Positions 52,252 through 63,534 of a stretch of 64,000 nt of DNA are shown in pieces. The stretch covers positions 4,890,674 to 4,954,673 of the forward strand of contig OZ038327.1 in the NCBI GenBank assembly GCA_964035795.1, in the 5' to 3' direction. Under the pieces are notes generated by a model. That model saw only the letters and a list, made by a program, of their open reading frames with translations, made no database searches and was not told the DNA's origin. Positions within the stretch are counted from its first letter, which is position 1. Each line of letters begins with the position of its first letter. The DNA is from Pterobdella sp. o SKG-2022. Lineage: Eukaryota > Annelida > Clitellata > Hirudinida > Piscicolidae. The translations under genes were made by a program, and so were the position numbers.

Positions 52252-52770
52252 TTTTTGCGTTCATCCACCATGAGGTAGGTGCAAGGGATTGAGAGATGAG
52301 CATTTTTTCTTGTGGTTATAAATGCCTTGTGGTTTGAAGTTCAGCCCGCAGTATTGTCACTTTATGCTTACTTGTGTCTGGTGCTTCTGTCTCACGTGGT
52401 TTGCCAGACCTGCTTTACTGGCAGCTACTCTGTTGCATCTCGGAAACGTGCAGGATAAGACTTTGTCAAAACTGTTGTTATTGTTGCTATTGTTTTGATT
52501 GCTGTTGCTATTATTGTAGTTGTTGTTGCTCTTTGTTTTTCGAATTTTTGTTGTTGCTATTGTTTCGATTGTTGTTGATGCTTTTGTTTTGATTGTTGCT
52601 ATGCTTGTTGCTGCTGTTGCTTTGCTTGTTGCTATTGTTGTTGTTGCTGCTGCTTTTATTGCTGTTATTGTTTTGATAAATGATGCTATTGTTTTGATTG
52701 ATGTTGCTATATTTGTTGTTGTTGCTCTTTTTATTTCGATTATTGTTGTAGCCATTGTTTTCGATTGTTG
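52178..52770 (-). mobile_element. RTE-like LINE 3' end with zinc fingers, CAA expansion and (TG)n tail
   Basis: The minus-strand frame has a Cys-His unit CTFPRCNRVAASKAGLANHV followed by RQKHQTQ. After a frame break comes YCGLNFKPQGIYNHKKKCSS, the same finger pair as at 33960-34670. The end is followed by (TG)n at 52182-52248. In front of the fingers the coding region is swollen with CAA/CAG-type triplets (52480-52860). The polymerase part is not visible. Confidence 0.75.
52182..52248. repeat. (CA)n microsatellite, LINE tail
   Basis: About 33 perfect CA units directly after the end of a minus-strand LINE. Confidence 0.95.
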
Positions 52771-53317
52771 TTGTTTTATTGTTTTGATTGTTGTGGCTAT
52801 TATTGTTGTTTTTGTTACTTCTGTTGTTTCGATTGTTGTTATTGTTCTTGTTGCTTTATTTGTGCTTCTGAAATCGTTTATAGCACTACGTTTTTGTCCT
52901 GCATGATTCCAATAACAATCACCAGTTTAAGGCTGAACTTTGTTGGGTTGCCAAGGCTTTTTACAGTCTAGCACCCAATTCTCTCAATCTTTTCTGTGGA
53001 TATGGTGTGTGTTGCCTTTTGCACTGGTAAGTTATCAGCTGTACGCAGTGTTGTAGCTGTTTTTGCTGTATTACTTTACGTAATTGTAGCAGAGCTGTTA
53101 GCTTCGTATAATTTTTCTTAATCCGCTAGGTTTTACCTGTCAACTGCTTTTTTCAAACTGAAGAGATTTTTTATTTTTCAAATTTTGAGCAATATTTCCA
53201 AAAAATTTGAATAACTTATGTTTTTTGGTAACAGAAACAGCGTTTTGTAGCAAATAATTTAATCTCTAACTATCGTAATAAGCAAAAATATACGGAGCAG
53301 CTAACAGCTTCGTGGCT

Positions 53318-53318
53318 T

Positions 53319-53389
<71 letters not shown>

Positions 53390-53390
53390 A
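53318..53390. repeat. (CA)n microsatellite
   Basis: Perfect CA repeat running into CAAACA variants. The plus-strand frame through it continues into the candidate exon at 53404-53646, but the His-Thr part is not protein. Confidence 0.95.
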
Positions 53391-53403
53391 ACACACAAAC
53401 ACA

Positions 53404-53646
53404 TCACACAACACCAAACAAGTGCACCATATCATTACTCCTCTCCTCCTTCAAGAACCCCTTCCAATTCTTAACAAGTCCGCCATTGTTGATGTTGCTC
53501 GTAACCACCAGGCCAAAATACCGCGTTTTATTGGTGCGATTGGCCTTGAGGTACTCTTGACTGGTAACATTTTGGCTAATCAAGATCAATTGATAAATGA
53601 GGATGAGAAGGAGAAAGATGATGTTGATTATGGCGAAGAATATTAG
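53404..53646 (+). CDS. Candidate terminal exon, unidentified
   Basis: An open stretch ending in TAG at 53644-53646 has normal codon variety: HIITPLLLQEPLPILNKSAI, then VDVARNHQAKIPRFIGAIGL and an acidic tail (INEDEKEKDDVDYGEEY). The composition is unlike the flanking repeats. A CA-rich stretch ending AACAAG at 53478 could serve as acceptor. No partner exon or family was recognised. Confidence 0.35.
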   Translation, partial: SHNTKQVHHIITPLLLQEPLPILNKSAIVDVARNHQAKIPRFIGAIGLEVLLTGNILANQDQLINEDEKEKDDVDYGEEY

Positions 53647-53689
53647 TGCTGTGCTTAACCCTGATCTGAGAGTGGAAAGATAGGTGGGT

Positions 53690-54010
53690 GAATGGATAGG
53701 TGGGTGAATGAATAGATGGGTGAATGAATAGATGGGTGAATGAACAGATTGGTGAATGAATAGATTAGTGAATGGATAGATTAGTGAATGGATAGATTAG
53801 TGAATGGATAGATTAGTGAATGGATAGATTAGTGAATGGATAGATTAGTGAATGGATAGATTAGTGAATGGATAGATTAGTGAATGGATAGATTAGTGAA
53901 TGGATAGATTAGTGAATGGATAGATTAGTGAATGGATAGATTAGTGAATGGATAGATTAGTGAATGGATAGATTAGTGAATGGATAGATTAGTGAATGGA
54001 TAGATTAGTG
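53690..54010. repeat. 16-bp minisatellite
   Basis: The unit ATTAGTGAATGGATAG repeats about 15 times from 53764 with almost no variation, preceded by diverged versions (GGTGAATGAATAGATG) from 53690. The homogeneity implies recent expansion. Confidence 0.95.
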
Positions 54011-54159
54011 AATGAGTAAATGAATGGAAAAAAAAAACAGTAAAAGATAAATTTACTACATTGAAAATGAAAAATGAATTTTTAATTAAGTCGATGAAAG
54101 AAAATAAATAATAAAAACTATCAAATAATTATTCCATTTCATTGAGAGCCAAAATGCAA

Positions 54160-54370
54160 AAAGACCAACGGAAAATCATTGTAGATGTATCTGCAATCAA
54201 CCGGAAACAGAAACCAATTCAGGTAAATCTCAGGAGTGCATAGAGTTGTGGTAGTTAGCTGCACCCCGTATATCAACGTGGCCAAGCAGAGGAAAAGAAA
54301 GTAGACAAAGTGCTTGTGGTTGTATCTGCCAATACAGGTGTCAAGCCTTGGAGGAAATATGGGAACATGA
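54160..54370 (+). other. Unassigned spacer with a short open start
   Basis: A short frame MQKDQRKIIVDVSAINRKQK ends at CAG then GTAAAT, which would suit a first exon. No continuation was found. Treated as unproven. Confidence 0.2.
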
Positions 54371-54516
54371 GAAAAATAAATTTATTTATATTTTGTTTCT
54401 AAAAAAAAAGAAACCTCTATATCATTGGTATTTATTTTATTATGGAAATATAACTTTCTTAATTTCATTTATGTTTTTAACCGCCTACTCTCCCACTCCG
54501 CTACTGAATCTTGTGT

Positions 54517-54618
54517 TCATCTGCACACCCACCATCCTCACCATACACCACCCATCCATCCTCACCATACACCACCCACCCATCCTCAACATACACCACC
54601 CACCCATCCTCACCAAAC
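54517..54618. repeat. Minisatellite, unit about 26 bp
   Basis: CACCCATCCATCCTCACCATACAC-type units repeated about four times with small changes. Confidence 0.85.
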
Positions 54619-54991
54619 ACAGTGATGGTCCCTATCAAGCACACATCTATTACACCTTCTGCAATGGCTTGATCTGATTGGTTGAGAATCATCTTTATTT
54701 TAATTCTATTTATAAACTTTTAATTATGCCGTATATTTAAAAATCGTATTACGTCATTTATATAGTATTTGACTACATCATTATTGACATTAACAATAAG
54801 TGTTCAACTCAAGCAAAAGTATTTTCTAATATGGTATAGGTTTTATTTATATTTACGTCAGTAATCTAATCTTTAACTGAACTATTAATAAAATCTTTAA
54901 TTACTTCATCAAAATTATCACCTGTTAGGTCTATCTAATTCACAATCAGTGCATTGGAGCTGTAGTTTGCCGTCTGTGAAGATGGGTTTTA

Positions 54992-54993
54992 TT

Positions 54994-55047
<54 letters not shown>
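54992..55047. repeat. (TATC)n microsatellite
   Basis: About 14 perfect TATC units at the 5' edge of a LINE 3' fragment. Confidence 0.95.
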
Positions 55048-55430
55048 AAAGGCTCTGATGAGAAACGAATGGCTGAACAAAATACATTCAAAACTGAATT
55101 AACTGAATCCCTTCGAAGTAATAAATGAGGTCAAAAAAGAGAACAAAGAATCAGAAACAAATCTAAAATGTACTAAACTGTGCTCAAATAAAACTGGATT
55201 AGCAATTCACATCAGACTATTGCTTACAGCTGTCATCCAGAAAACATCGATTTTTCAACCCTGTGGAAAACATTTCAAAAGACAAAGAATGCCAAGCCAC
55301 ATCAAAAAATGCCAATAAATACTTCCAGCAACACATACTCTTTCTGCACCTGCGTAATCGTGGATTAATGCAGCAGAAGATCTATCTATCTGTCTATCTA
55401 TTTATCTATCTAGCTAGCTATCTCGTGTTA
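55048..55430 (+). mobile_element. RTE-like LINE 3' end with (TATC)n tail, copy 1
   Basis: Reads RNEWLNKIHSKLN and then finger remnants TKLCSNKTGLAIHIRLLL and FQPCGKHFKRQRMPSHIKKC, ending GCAGCAGAAGA followed by TCTATCTATCTG repeats at 55381-55420. It is the same type of C-terminal finger pair as the LINEs at 33960 and 52178, but with a TATC tail. Confidence 0.75.
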
Positions 55431-56215
55431 GCAAGGCATCAATGGCTTTTGGTTGCCTGAATAAACTGGTTTGGTATCAACCTTCAATCAAACATATCAC
55501 TAAAATCAGATTGTTCAAGGCGCTGATACTCCCAGTTCTGTTCTATGGTAGCGAGTCATGGGCTCCACTTAGTCATCAAGTTCAACGATTAAATACATTT
55601 GTAAATCGATGCTTGCAAATTATTTTAGGCATATCACTTTAAAAAAACAAGAAATACCGAGTCAAGACACCGTGCTGACATTGATCGCGTTGGCTTGGCC
55701 ACCTTTAGAGAATGGATAACTCATGCTTACCGAAACAATTGCTTTTGAGTAAAATTGAAGATAGTAAACAATTAAAAAAAGACAAAAACAACGATGGCAT
55801 GATGTCATGAATGAAGATTTGAAAAGCCTAGATATGGTTTCAACTTAGAGAACAAAGGTTCTAGCAAGAAACGAATAGCGAAACAATATACATTCGAAAC
55901 TAAATGAACTGAACCGGGTTAAAAAAATAAAGAAGAAAGCCAAAAAAAATCAGAAACAGATCCAAAATGCCCTCATTGTGTTAAACTGTGCCCAAATAAA
56001 ACTGGATTAGCGAATCACATCACACTATTGCGTATAAGTGTCGTTCAAGAAACATCGATTTGTCAATTCTATGAAAAACAATTCAAATGACAAGGAATGC
56101 CGGATCACATAAAAAAATGCCAAAAACATTTCCAGCAACACATACTTTTCTGCACCTGAGTAAACGTGTATGAATGCAGCAGAAGAAGAAACTATCTATC
56201 TATTTATTTTTATTT
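55431..56215 (+). mobile_element. RTE-like LINE 3' end with (TATC)n tail, copy 2
   Basis: RT thumb segment HITKIRLFKALILPVLFYGS and ESWAPLSHQVQRLNTFVNRC, then WLGHL-type and finger remnants. It ends with the same GCAGCAGAAGAAG and ATCTATCTATTT tail. It extends further 5' than copy 1 directly before it; the two are tandem, in the same orientation, and diverged from each other. Confidence 0.78.
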
Positions 56216-56275
56216 ACCCGTCTATTATCTATTCAGCTGTTTATTAATTTATAAATTGAAGTAAAGCCAAAAATA

Positions 56276-57874
56276 TCAACCAATAATAGGTCTCGAATCG
56301 ACCCACGTGATTTTACTACTATCCAATAGAGACAGAGGAACGGCTGAATGTGATTGCGGGATGAACTGTTTCAGATTTTCTGGTTTCAAGTAACCTACGA
56401 AAATGTAGTATTAAAATAATATTAATAAAATGAGAATAAAATAATTGAATTCATGAAAATAATGAATAAATCATTTTGAAAACCATTACTACAACTCTTA
56501 ATATTTATCACATAGATTCTCTCAATCGATCACCAGAAGTTTGCGAATACCGAATTTGCGAAAAAAATTTAAAAAAAAAAACTCTATTCATATCATTATA
56601 TCATCAAAAAAATTTTTCTCAATATTATTATTAGTTTCATCATCACCAGGGCCCCTCTGCACTCGAATCATGCTTTTGACAGTAAAGTAGGCCAGCGTGT
56701 CCAACGTCATCATCTCCCACAACAAGATCTGGAAATGGTTGGAGTTTTTACGTTTAAATATTCATCTATGTCACTTTCTGTCTCTGGGTGTTTATTTATA
56801 GATGGTGAACGGGGTTTCATCTTTTTTAAATTCAACCAATCATCATCGTTTTACGTCCGTTTCCACATTGGCATGAAGGACCATAATCTATGATTCCACC
56901 ACTTATTTCACCCTAAAACTTACCCATCAACTACCCTACCTCCTCATACTTCTACCTACTCATCCATCCATCTCACAACCCACCCACCTTCCTAAAAGAC
57001 ACGACAATAGTATTGAAGACGACCAACAAAACGACCATGGTGGCATAAGTTGAGTGTACGTAAATGCGGGTACGTTGGCGGAAGTTGAATAACCTTACAG
57101 AAAAAACAATAAAATAATGAAACAAAATGAAATATAGAATAAACCTAAAAGCTTAGTGCCGAAAAAGAATGTAGTTGAATACATTTTTTAATGAATAACA
57201 AAAAAAAATGAGAAGAAAAAAAAATGAGAAAAACAACAAAAAATAAGAATAAAAATAAAAAATAAGAATAACAAAAAAAACTAAAACGAAACAAAAAATC
57301 CAAACGCTAAATAAACCCATAATATAAAAAAACAATAAAAATAATAAACATGCCACCTGGCCCAGAGGAGCACAAAGAGGAAGTAGAGGGGCACGCAGAT
57401 GATGGTGAGGGGCATGCTCCATGAGGAGATGTATAAAGTGGTGAGAAGGAGGATGTAGGGGATCACTGCCTGGGGACATATTGATGGTGATGATAATGAT
57501 CAAAGTTGAATTCATTTATAATGCATTTATTGAAAGATCATACCTGATTCCAGCTATTTTATGCTAACGTTTTTAAATTTAGCTTTTTGTTTTTAAATAA
57601 AAAAATCCTTATATCTGATGTTTTTAAAGCAAAAAAAAATTACAATAATATAACAAAAATAATAATAATACGATAAAAAAACTAGTAAGCCACCCATGGG
57701 GTAATTTAAATTGGAGCTTCGGCACCAAAAAAAACAATAATAACAAAACCCCCCATGTTGACCTCAAGGGACAACTTGACAGCGCCTTTGAAACAGGGCA
57801 CTCTACACCTGTCCTCTATCTCTCTCATGGCCTCCATGTACTTGCTATCTGGAGCTCGAGAGCCTGAGATGTAG
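56276..57874 (-). CDS. Polytopic membrane protein, C-terminal five exons
   Basis: Minus-strand exons: 57874-57763, 57469-57357, 57093-56988, 56728-56647 and 56394-56276 (stop TGA 56278-56276). All junctions are GT-AG and phases agree (0, 2, 0, 1). The 176 residues begin YISGSRAPDSKYMEAMREIE with a cytosolic-looking stretch. Hydrophobic segments follow: AVIPYILLLTTLYISSWSM, PLTIICVPLYFLFVLLWA and YATMVVLLVVFNTIVVSF, plus a weaker ILLWEMMTLDTLAYFTVKSM. A hydrophilic tail ends ITWVDSRPIIG. The start lies upstream of 57874 and was not found. The VPLYF-type helix and following RxRT loop recall the TMEM185/TMEM60 group, but not enough to name it. It is transcribed away from BCAS3, whose start is 2 kb to the right. 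Confidence 0.7.
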
Positions 57875-58559
57875 CTGAGATGATGGTGAGTGGAGAAGAT
57901 AATGATAAAAATTGTGTAATAATTATGATATCATTTTTAACAATAAAACATAAATATTAGTATTAATAATGTGACATTTAGATTAATAAAAAACTGCCGC
58001 TAGGTTTGTGAAAAATAATATAATCGAAAAAAAAAAATAACAATAATCGAAAACAAAAAATAATAAAGAAATTGATATTTTGAACAAAACAAAGACTGAC
58101 TAAGAACAGCAAGTGTCCACAGCCTCACAATCACACAACATCGCCAACACGTGACTCCTTTCTCCTTGTTTTGATTATATTATTATTGTTTTGATTTTAT
58201 TATTATTATTACTATTATTTTTTTTTCGGTATTGCTAGCATTATTTTTGTTGTTACTATTATTTTTGTTATTATTAATATGTCCAACCCATGATAATGTT
58301 GATATTAGTGTTGTTTTTAAAATATTATTGCTGTTATAAAATAATTATATCGACATTATAACTATTATTTACAATTATTAACCACTTCATAGAAGATTAT
58401 TATAATTATAAACAGAAGCAACAAAAATAATATTTATGAGAACGTTTTATGATGAGACTAGGTGGATGGTGCATGAAAAAGTGAGCTAGTTGTTACAAAA
58501 TGGAATAGAGCTGAGGTGGAAGGCATTCAACAGTATGTCTTCTATGTTATTTGGTAAAA
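57875..58559. other. Spacer, AT-rich
   Basis: Should contain upstream exons of the minus-strand membrane-protein gene. A minus-strand stretch near 58150-58080 (WRCCVIVRLWTLAVLSQSLF) could be one, but its splice sites are not convincing. Confidence 0.3.
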
Positions 58560-59060
58560 AACATACATCAAAAAGTGATGAAAAATGCTGAGTTTGTGAG
58601 GGCTGTCATGAAATATAGCTCAGAAGCTTGGGTGGTAAGATCCGTTGAAGAGGGTATTTTGAGAAAAGCAGAAAAATGGATGCTTTGAATGATGGGTGGT
58701 GTGCATCTAGCTGATGGTGCGAGTACAAAGGAGTTGATCTGTAGGTTGAGTTTGAGTGATAGAATTCTTGAAACTGTGAGAAGTAGTTTGAGGTGGTTGG
58801 GCCATGTTGTGAGAAAAGACCAGATAATTGTGTTAAACATGGAGTATTGATGCCAATGGTAGTAAAGGAAAAAGGAGGAGGAATAAATAACCTCGAAGAA
58901 GCATGGTGAAAAATAACCCTCATAAACTTAAAAAGATAATTGGAGATGTCTTTGATATGGGTAATGAGAAATAGTGTAACCATTGAAGTAAGTAAAAGAC
59001 CATTTAAAAAAGTGAATTTTGTTGACTCTGATGAAATGGTCATGTATTTAAACACTTTTT
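58560..59060 (+). mobile_element. RTE-like LINE RT C-terminal fragment
   Basis: EFVRAVMKYSSEAWVVRSVE, GVHLADGASTKELICRLSLS and RSSLRWLGHVVRKD are the thumb and tail motifs of RTE-like polymerases. Truncated at both ends and interrupted by stops. Confidence 0.8.
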
Positions 59061-59901
59061 AGATTGTACATAATGCTGAAACAATGATTAAAAGAGAAAT
59101 TATATTTTTGGGTACATATCAACTTCATTGGAAGAAATGCTTTGATGAAAAGAATACCTGAATCATAGGATAAAGAAGGCTCAATTTAAATATGTCAAAA
59201 AAAAAATAAAATTTAAAGAATGAAATGTTAGAAATAAATTTGTAAGTCTTGAAAACTTCATTAGTTTCATAGCACTATAAAAATAATTTTCAGCTTTTGG
59301 TATGAAAAGATCAAAAAACCTCTAATATTGTTGTATTCACAGCAGCATAGGTCATCAGCCACTAGATAATTCTGGTGGTGAAGTTGAATGATTGTTTAGG
59401 GATTAAGTTGGATTAAAAACATGGTAAAACATTGATTATGGGTATTCTATTGCTTAAGTAACACTCAATTATTTAAAGTGTATTTCTGAATTTTTTAAAG
59501 ATATCAATAGTGAAAATTTATAGATGTAGGAAAGATAAGTGATTGATTAAACTTTAAAGTTAACAAAAAAAAACTGAGATACTTTGTTTTTTTTCATCGA
59601 TAATATTTTTGTAATTTTCCAATTAAATTATTTAAAAAGTACTAGATTTTCTATTGACAAATAAGGATATTTAATATAAAGAATAATATTATATCGCTCG
59701 TATTTTTTTTATGTTTTTAAAATTAAAAAATAAAATTTTTCACATTAAAAAAATGTTTAATAAGCAAAAAAATTTTTTTTGTCAAAAAAAACAAAATTAC
59801 TCATCGGTTTATTTTTAGTTTCAATGTCGCATTATTATTATTTTGAAGACAGAAAACCAGACAAAAACGTTTGACAGAAGAACAAAATTTTTAAAATTAA
59901 A
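59061..59901. other. Upstream region of BCAS3
   Basis: AT-rich DNA before the BCAS3 start. It must include the promoter and 5' UTR, but I see no clear CCAAT, GC or TATA arrangement. Confidence 0.4.
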
Positions 59902-62900
59902 ATGGCCACAGATTCGCCAAGAAGAATGAATAGAGTTAGTGGAAATGTTGTAAGATCAGAACCCGTAAGGTTAGCCTTTGTCTCAGCTGATTCAAAAGCT
60001 TAATTTCGTTTCAATATATGCAATTAAATGAAAAATCGAAAAAACTGAAAATTAATTATTTATTTTATAAAATTTAATTTTTAAAGCGACAAAAGTGTGA
60101 TGGAGAGTGTGGTTGGATTTCTACATGACTTTGTTCGTATGTTTGTAACAAACAATACTATTTAGATGATTGATTTACTATAACTTCAACTTGAAATAAA
60201 AATTTACCAGATGTAAGATAATTTCTGAAATTATCATTTCTTAATACAGCAGACCTTCAATACATTTGCTTATTTTTAATATATTTGCATCTCACTAAAA
60301 AATTTTTTTTTCTGCAAATCATTTCAAATCATGTTTTGTACCTCAATTTGTTATTCATTTAAAATTTTATTTTCAACCTGCTTTTTACTAAATCATACAA
60401 TTCTTTCCTAAAAATCTTCAAACAATACCACAACCATTAATCCTTTTGTTCTACATATATTTCCAATTAAGCTTGAATTATTATTAAAAATATATATAGA
60501 ACAATCATACACAGTTTTTAGGCTTTTTGACCTCAACATGATTATCCTATTTGTAACTTATTGTAAGGTCAACAAACACAAAGTATTCATCCAAAAAACA
60601 GACATGAAGCTTTTAGTAAGCTCACATTATCATTTAATATTTTTAAATAAATACTTTGTGTTTGTTGACCTCACAGTTTGATTTAGGCTATTCTGCATCA
60701 TTGTAGCTTATTAATTCCTAATTGCTTAACTGAATTAATTTTTAATTAAAATCATCATTATCATCAACGCACCTTCCTTCTCCTAGACGATCACAAAACC
60801 ACCAGAAGACAAGGAAAAGATAGTCTGGTTGAAGTTTCAACAACCTTCATCTGATGGTTTGTAATTATAAAAAAAATAATAATAGTAAGAATAATGAAAC
60901 TCATACTAATAGTAATAAAAAATAATAATAAAAAACTCATAATAATGCCTATAATATTAGCAATAATGAACAAATCAGTAGTAGTCACATACACTTACAT
61001 ACAGACAGTTGATATTGATTGTAAAATAATAAAATTAATGGTTTAATTTACTAATATCACATACACAAAAGAAAACACACAAATAAACACATACACAAGA
61101 AAACAAACACACACAGACTTCTTGAAGTTATGTCGTCCAAGTACATACAGTCCTTTAAACCACTCTCAACAATCTCCATTGTTATTGGTCATTGGATACA
61201 CCAATGGAGTGCAGCTATGGCTCCTACTGGTCAGTTTTGTGGGTTGTGGGTAGAGTTGTGATGTTAATGAGTTTTATTTAGTCTCAAACATGCGGATGTC
61301 TGTATTTTTCAACTTAATTCATATGATGACGTTATTATTGTTTAAACAAATTGAATTTTTACTAATTATTTAGAAAATTTTATGATAGCATGAAGTTGCT
61401 ATGTTAAGTAATAGTAGTAGGTAGCTATAGTTTTTATTGCTTATTTTCAATTTTTTTATTAGTCATATTTTTTCATGCTGCATTGAGCATAATATTAACT
61501 TAGATTTTGAAGTAACACACCATCCTATAAAAGCATAAATTATCTATCAGACATCTATTCATCGAACTAATTGTCTCATCCATCTATCCATCCTTGCTGA
61601 ATGCCCATCCATGCATCTATCCTTGCTGAATGCCTATCCATCTATCCATCCTTGCTGAATGCACATTCATTTATCCATCCTTGCTGAATGCCCATTCATG
61701 AACTATCTATCTTTAAAAAATTTTCATCCATCCATATTTTCATCTATCAATCATTGAATGATCAAAACCGGGCTTCAAATCTTGTATATATATCTATTCA
61801 TCTGAATAACATCTAGTTGTCTATCCATTATTCAAAATCGCCTATCTATTTTATCCATTCAACAAACATCCATCCATCCATCCACCAGGAAGATGGAGAG
61901 GCACAGGAAGTGATGTCACTGAGGCAAGGACCAATCAGGAACTTCAGACTGCTTGCTAGTCCTTTTAACGGTTCGTTCAATCAATCAAATCCTTTTTATA
62001 GCCTTTTTTCTTTTACCAAGGGTTGGGCTTTTTGAAAGTTCTATCTCGAAAATTTTATCTTCAAACATAATAATACTAATTTACACAATGATAATTATTT
62101 TTATTATTTTTTATTAATCCAATTAGATTATACTGCTGTACATGTCCCAGTAATTGGGGTTGACAGCAGTCGATCTAGATTATTGATACTATAATACAGT
62201 AATTTATAAAAAAGACCATTTATTTGGGACAAATTTTTATAGACTGACAGTCCAAGCCAACGTCCAGCTTGAAATTATCGAATTCAAGATCCGCCGTTTA
62301 TTTAAAAATAAAATAATTATTTTATTAATGATAATAAAAGCAATATTAATTCCCATTTACAAAAGATTTATAACAATAATAAATAAATAAATATTAGTAT
62401 TAGAGACAATGATAATAATAATAATAATCTCCAGCACCAAACGACATGCACTCATCTGCAAGACCTCTATGCGCCCTCACTGAGGACTTCAGGTGGGCGC
62501 CTTGTTATCACTATCATCATCATCCTCATCATTATCCTTATCATCACCATCACCACCATAATCTTAACCATCACCATTATAAACTTAACCATCATCATCA
62601 GCCAAAAGTCGCCCCATTTTGGGGTTTCGTTAGCTCAACAGATGCTTTACAGGGCGCTACTCTTTGTGTATATAATTGTCGGTCCGCGCAGGATTGAACC
62701 CGGTAACTTTAAATAATTATTCAAAGGCTCTACAAACTGAGCTATGTGGGTTATCAGCATCATGATGTTCATTATAATCACCACTAAAATCTTTTTTCCA
62801 CTGAATCTTTCCTCAACACTCATTACCCCTATCATAACTTCCTAGTACCACCATGAACACTCATTCTCACCACCATCACACTACCACAAAAGCCACCTCA

Positions 62901-63480
62901 TCACCACAGCACCACCCACTCTCACACCATCGTCAAAGTATTATCAATGAGGACAGGTATGGAAGTTGCAAATATAGATTGCCAATTACACGTGGTCGAT
63001 ATTCTATCCAATGAGAAGTGAGTGGTGTGAGGATGGGTTGGGGGAGAGGGGAATGTATGGGTGTTTTTAGGGGAAATGAATGGATGTATGCTTGTATTTA
63101 TGAGGAATAAATAAATGGATAGATGGGTAGCTAGGTGTGAGGCGAGTGTTTGGTTTGATGGAAGGATGGGTGGGTAGTTTGAAGAGGAGTGAGTGGGTGA
63201 ATTGAAAAAGTCAGAGATGGGTGGGTTGATGAATAGATAGGCTGGTGAGAGAAGGGTAGATAGATGGCAGAATGAATTTTCGGTGGATAAATCGATGAAT
63301 GGATGATCATTAATGAATGGAAAGGTGTATTAGATAAAAGGTTAATGAAAATGTGAATGGTTGTAAAATTGAATGGATGGATGGATAAAACGTCACTAAC
63401 CAGGGTTATCATAGTTACGGTGTTGGAAAGGATTCTCGTGTTTGACACACTTACTCTCGAAGAAAAATTCATCATCACCA
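59902..63480 (+). CDS. BCAS3: BCAS3 (rudhira), exons 1-8, 5' part
   Basis: Exons: 59902-59969, 60087-60144, 60787-60856, 61117-61229, 61889-61970, 62435-62492, 62910-63017 and 63404-63480. All phases agree, and the gene runs off the window. The 211 residues align along the N-terminus of vertebrate BCAS3 (about 900 aa): MATDSPRR at the start (identical), SVMESVVGFLHDFV, EDKEKIVWLKF, LLLVIGYTNGVQLW, GEAQEVMSLRQGPIRNFRLL, VLSMRTGMEV and ILVFDTLTLEEKFIIT. This region forms the first blades of the WD40-like propeller; the family acts in directed cell migration, on vimentin and microtubules, and on phagophore PI3P with PHAF1. Exon 2 could instead end at 60136 (GTATGT) if exon 3 starts later, at 60806. 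The ATG sits in a good context (AAAATGG). Confidence 0.95.
61570..61740. repeat. CATC-rich minisatellite
   Basis: A unit of about 30 bp, CTATCCATCCTTGCTGAATG plus variable CCCATCCAT, repeats about four times in BCAS3 intron 4. CATC/TATC tracts continue up to the exon 5 acceptor. Confidence 0.85.
61972..62062 (-). mobile_element. LINE 3'-UTR solo fragment
   Basis: About 85 bp almost identical to 63535-63615 (AAGGGTTGGGCTTTTTGAAA and AATCAATCAAATCCTTTTT). That sequence is the untranslated tail of the minus-strand LINE at the window's end, finishing in GATTGATT. It starts within a few bases of the BCAS3 exon 5 donor at 61971. Confidence 0.8.
62603..62756 (-). repeat. tRNA-derived SINE, second family, copy 2
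   Basis: Minus-strand head AGCTCAGTTTGTAGAGCC, B box GGGTTCAATCCTGCG, and body ending CCCCAAAATGGGGCGAC, as at 39061-39220. Lies in BCAS3 intron 6, antisense. Confidence 0.82.
63040..63385. repeat. Degenerate (GGAT/GGGT)n region
   Basis: Tetranucleotide-like GATG, GGTG and GAAT units, diverged, filling most of BCAS3 intron 7. Confidence 0.8.
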
Positions 63481-63534
63481 GTTATTATTATTCTTATTTT
63501 TATTTATATTGTTATTATTTTTTTACTTTCATTA

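Noticed and set aside
53690..54010. CRISPR-like regular repeat array
   Set aside because: The units are contiguous with no unique spacers; it is a eukaryotic minisatellite.
56647..56735. Alternative frame LVVGDDDVGHAGLLYCQKHD as an FG-GAP-like exon
   Set aside because: The other frame joins in phase with four neighbouring exons; this one does not.
61817..62035. 72-codon single-exon gene
   Set aside because: Its only meaningful part is BCAS3 exon 5; the ends are CATC repeat and LINE tail.
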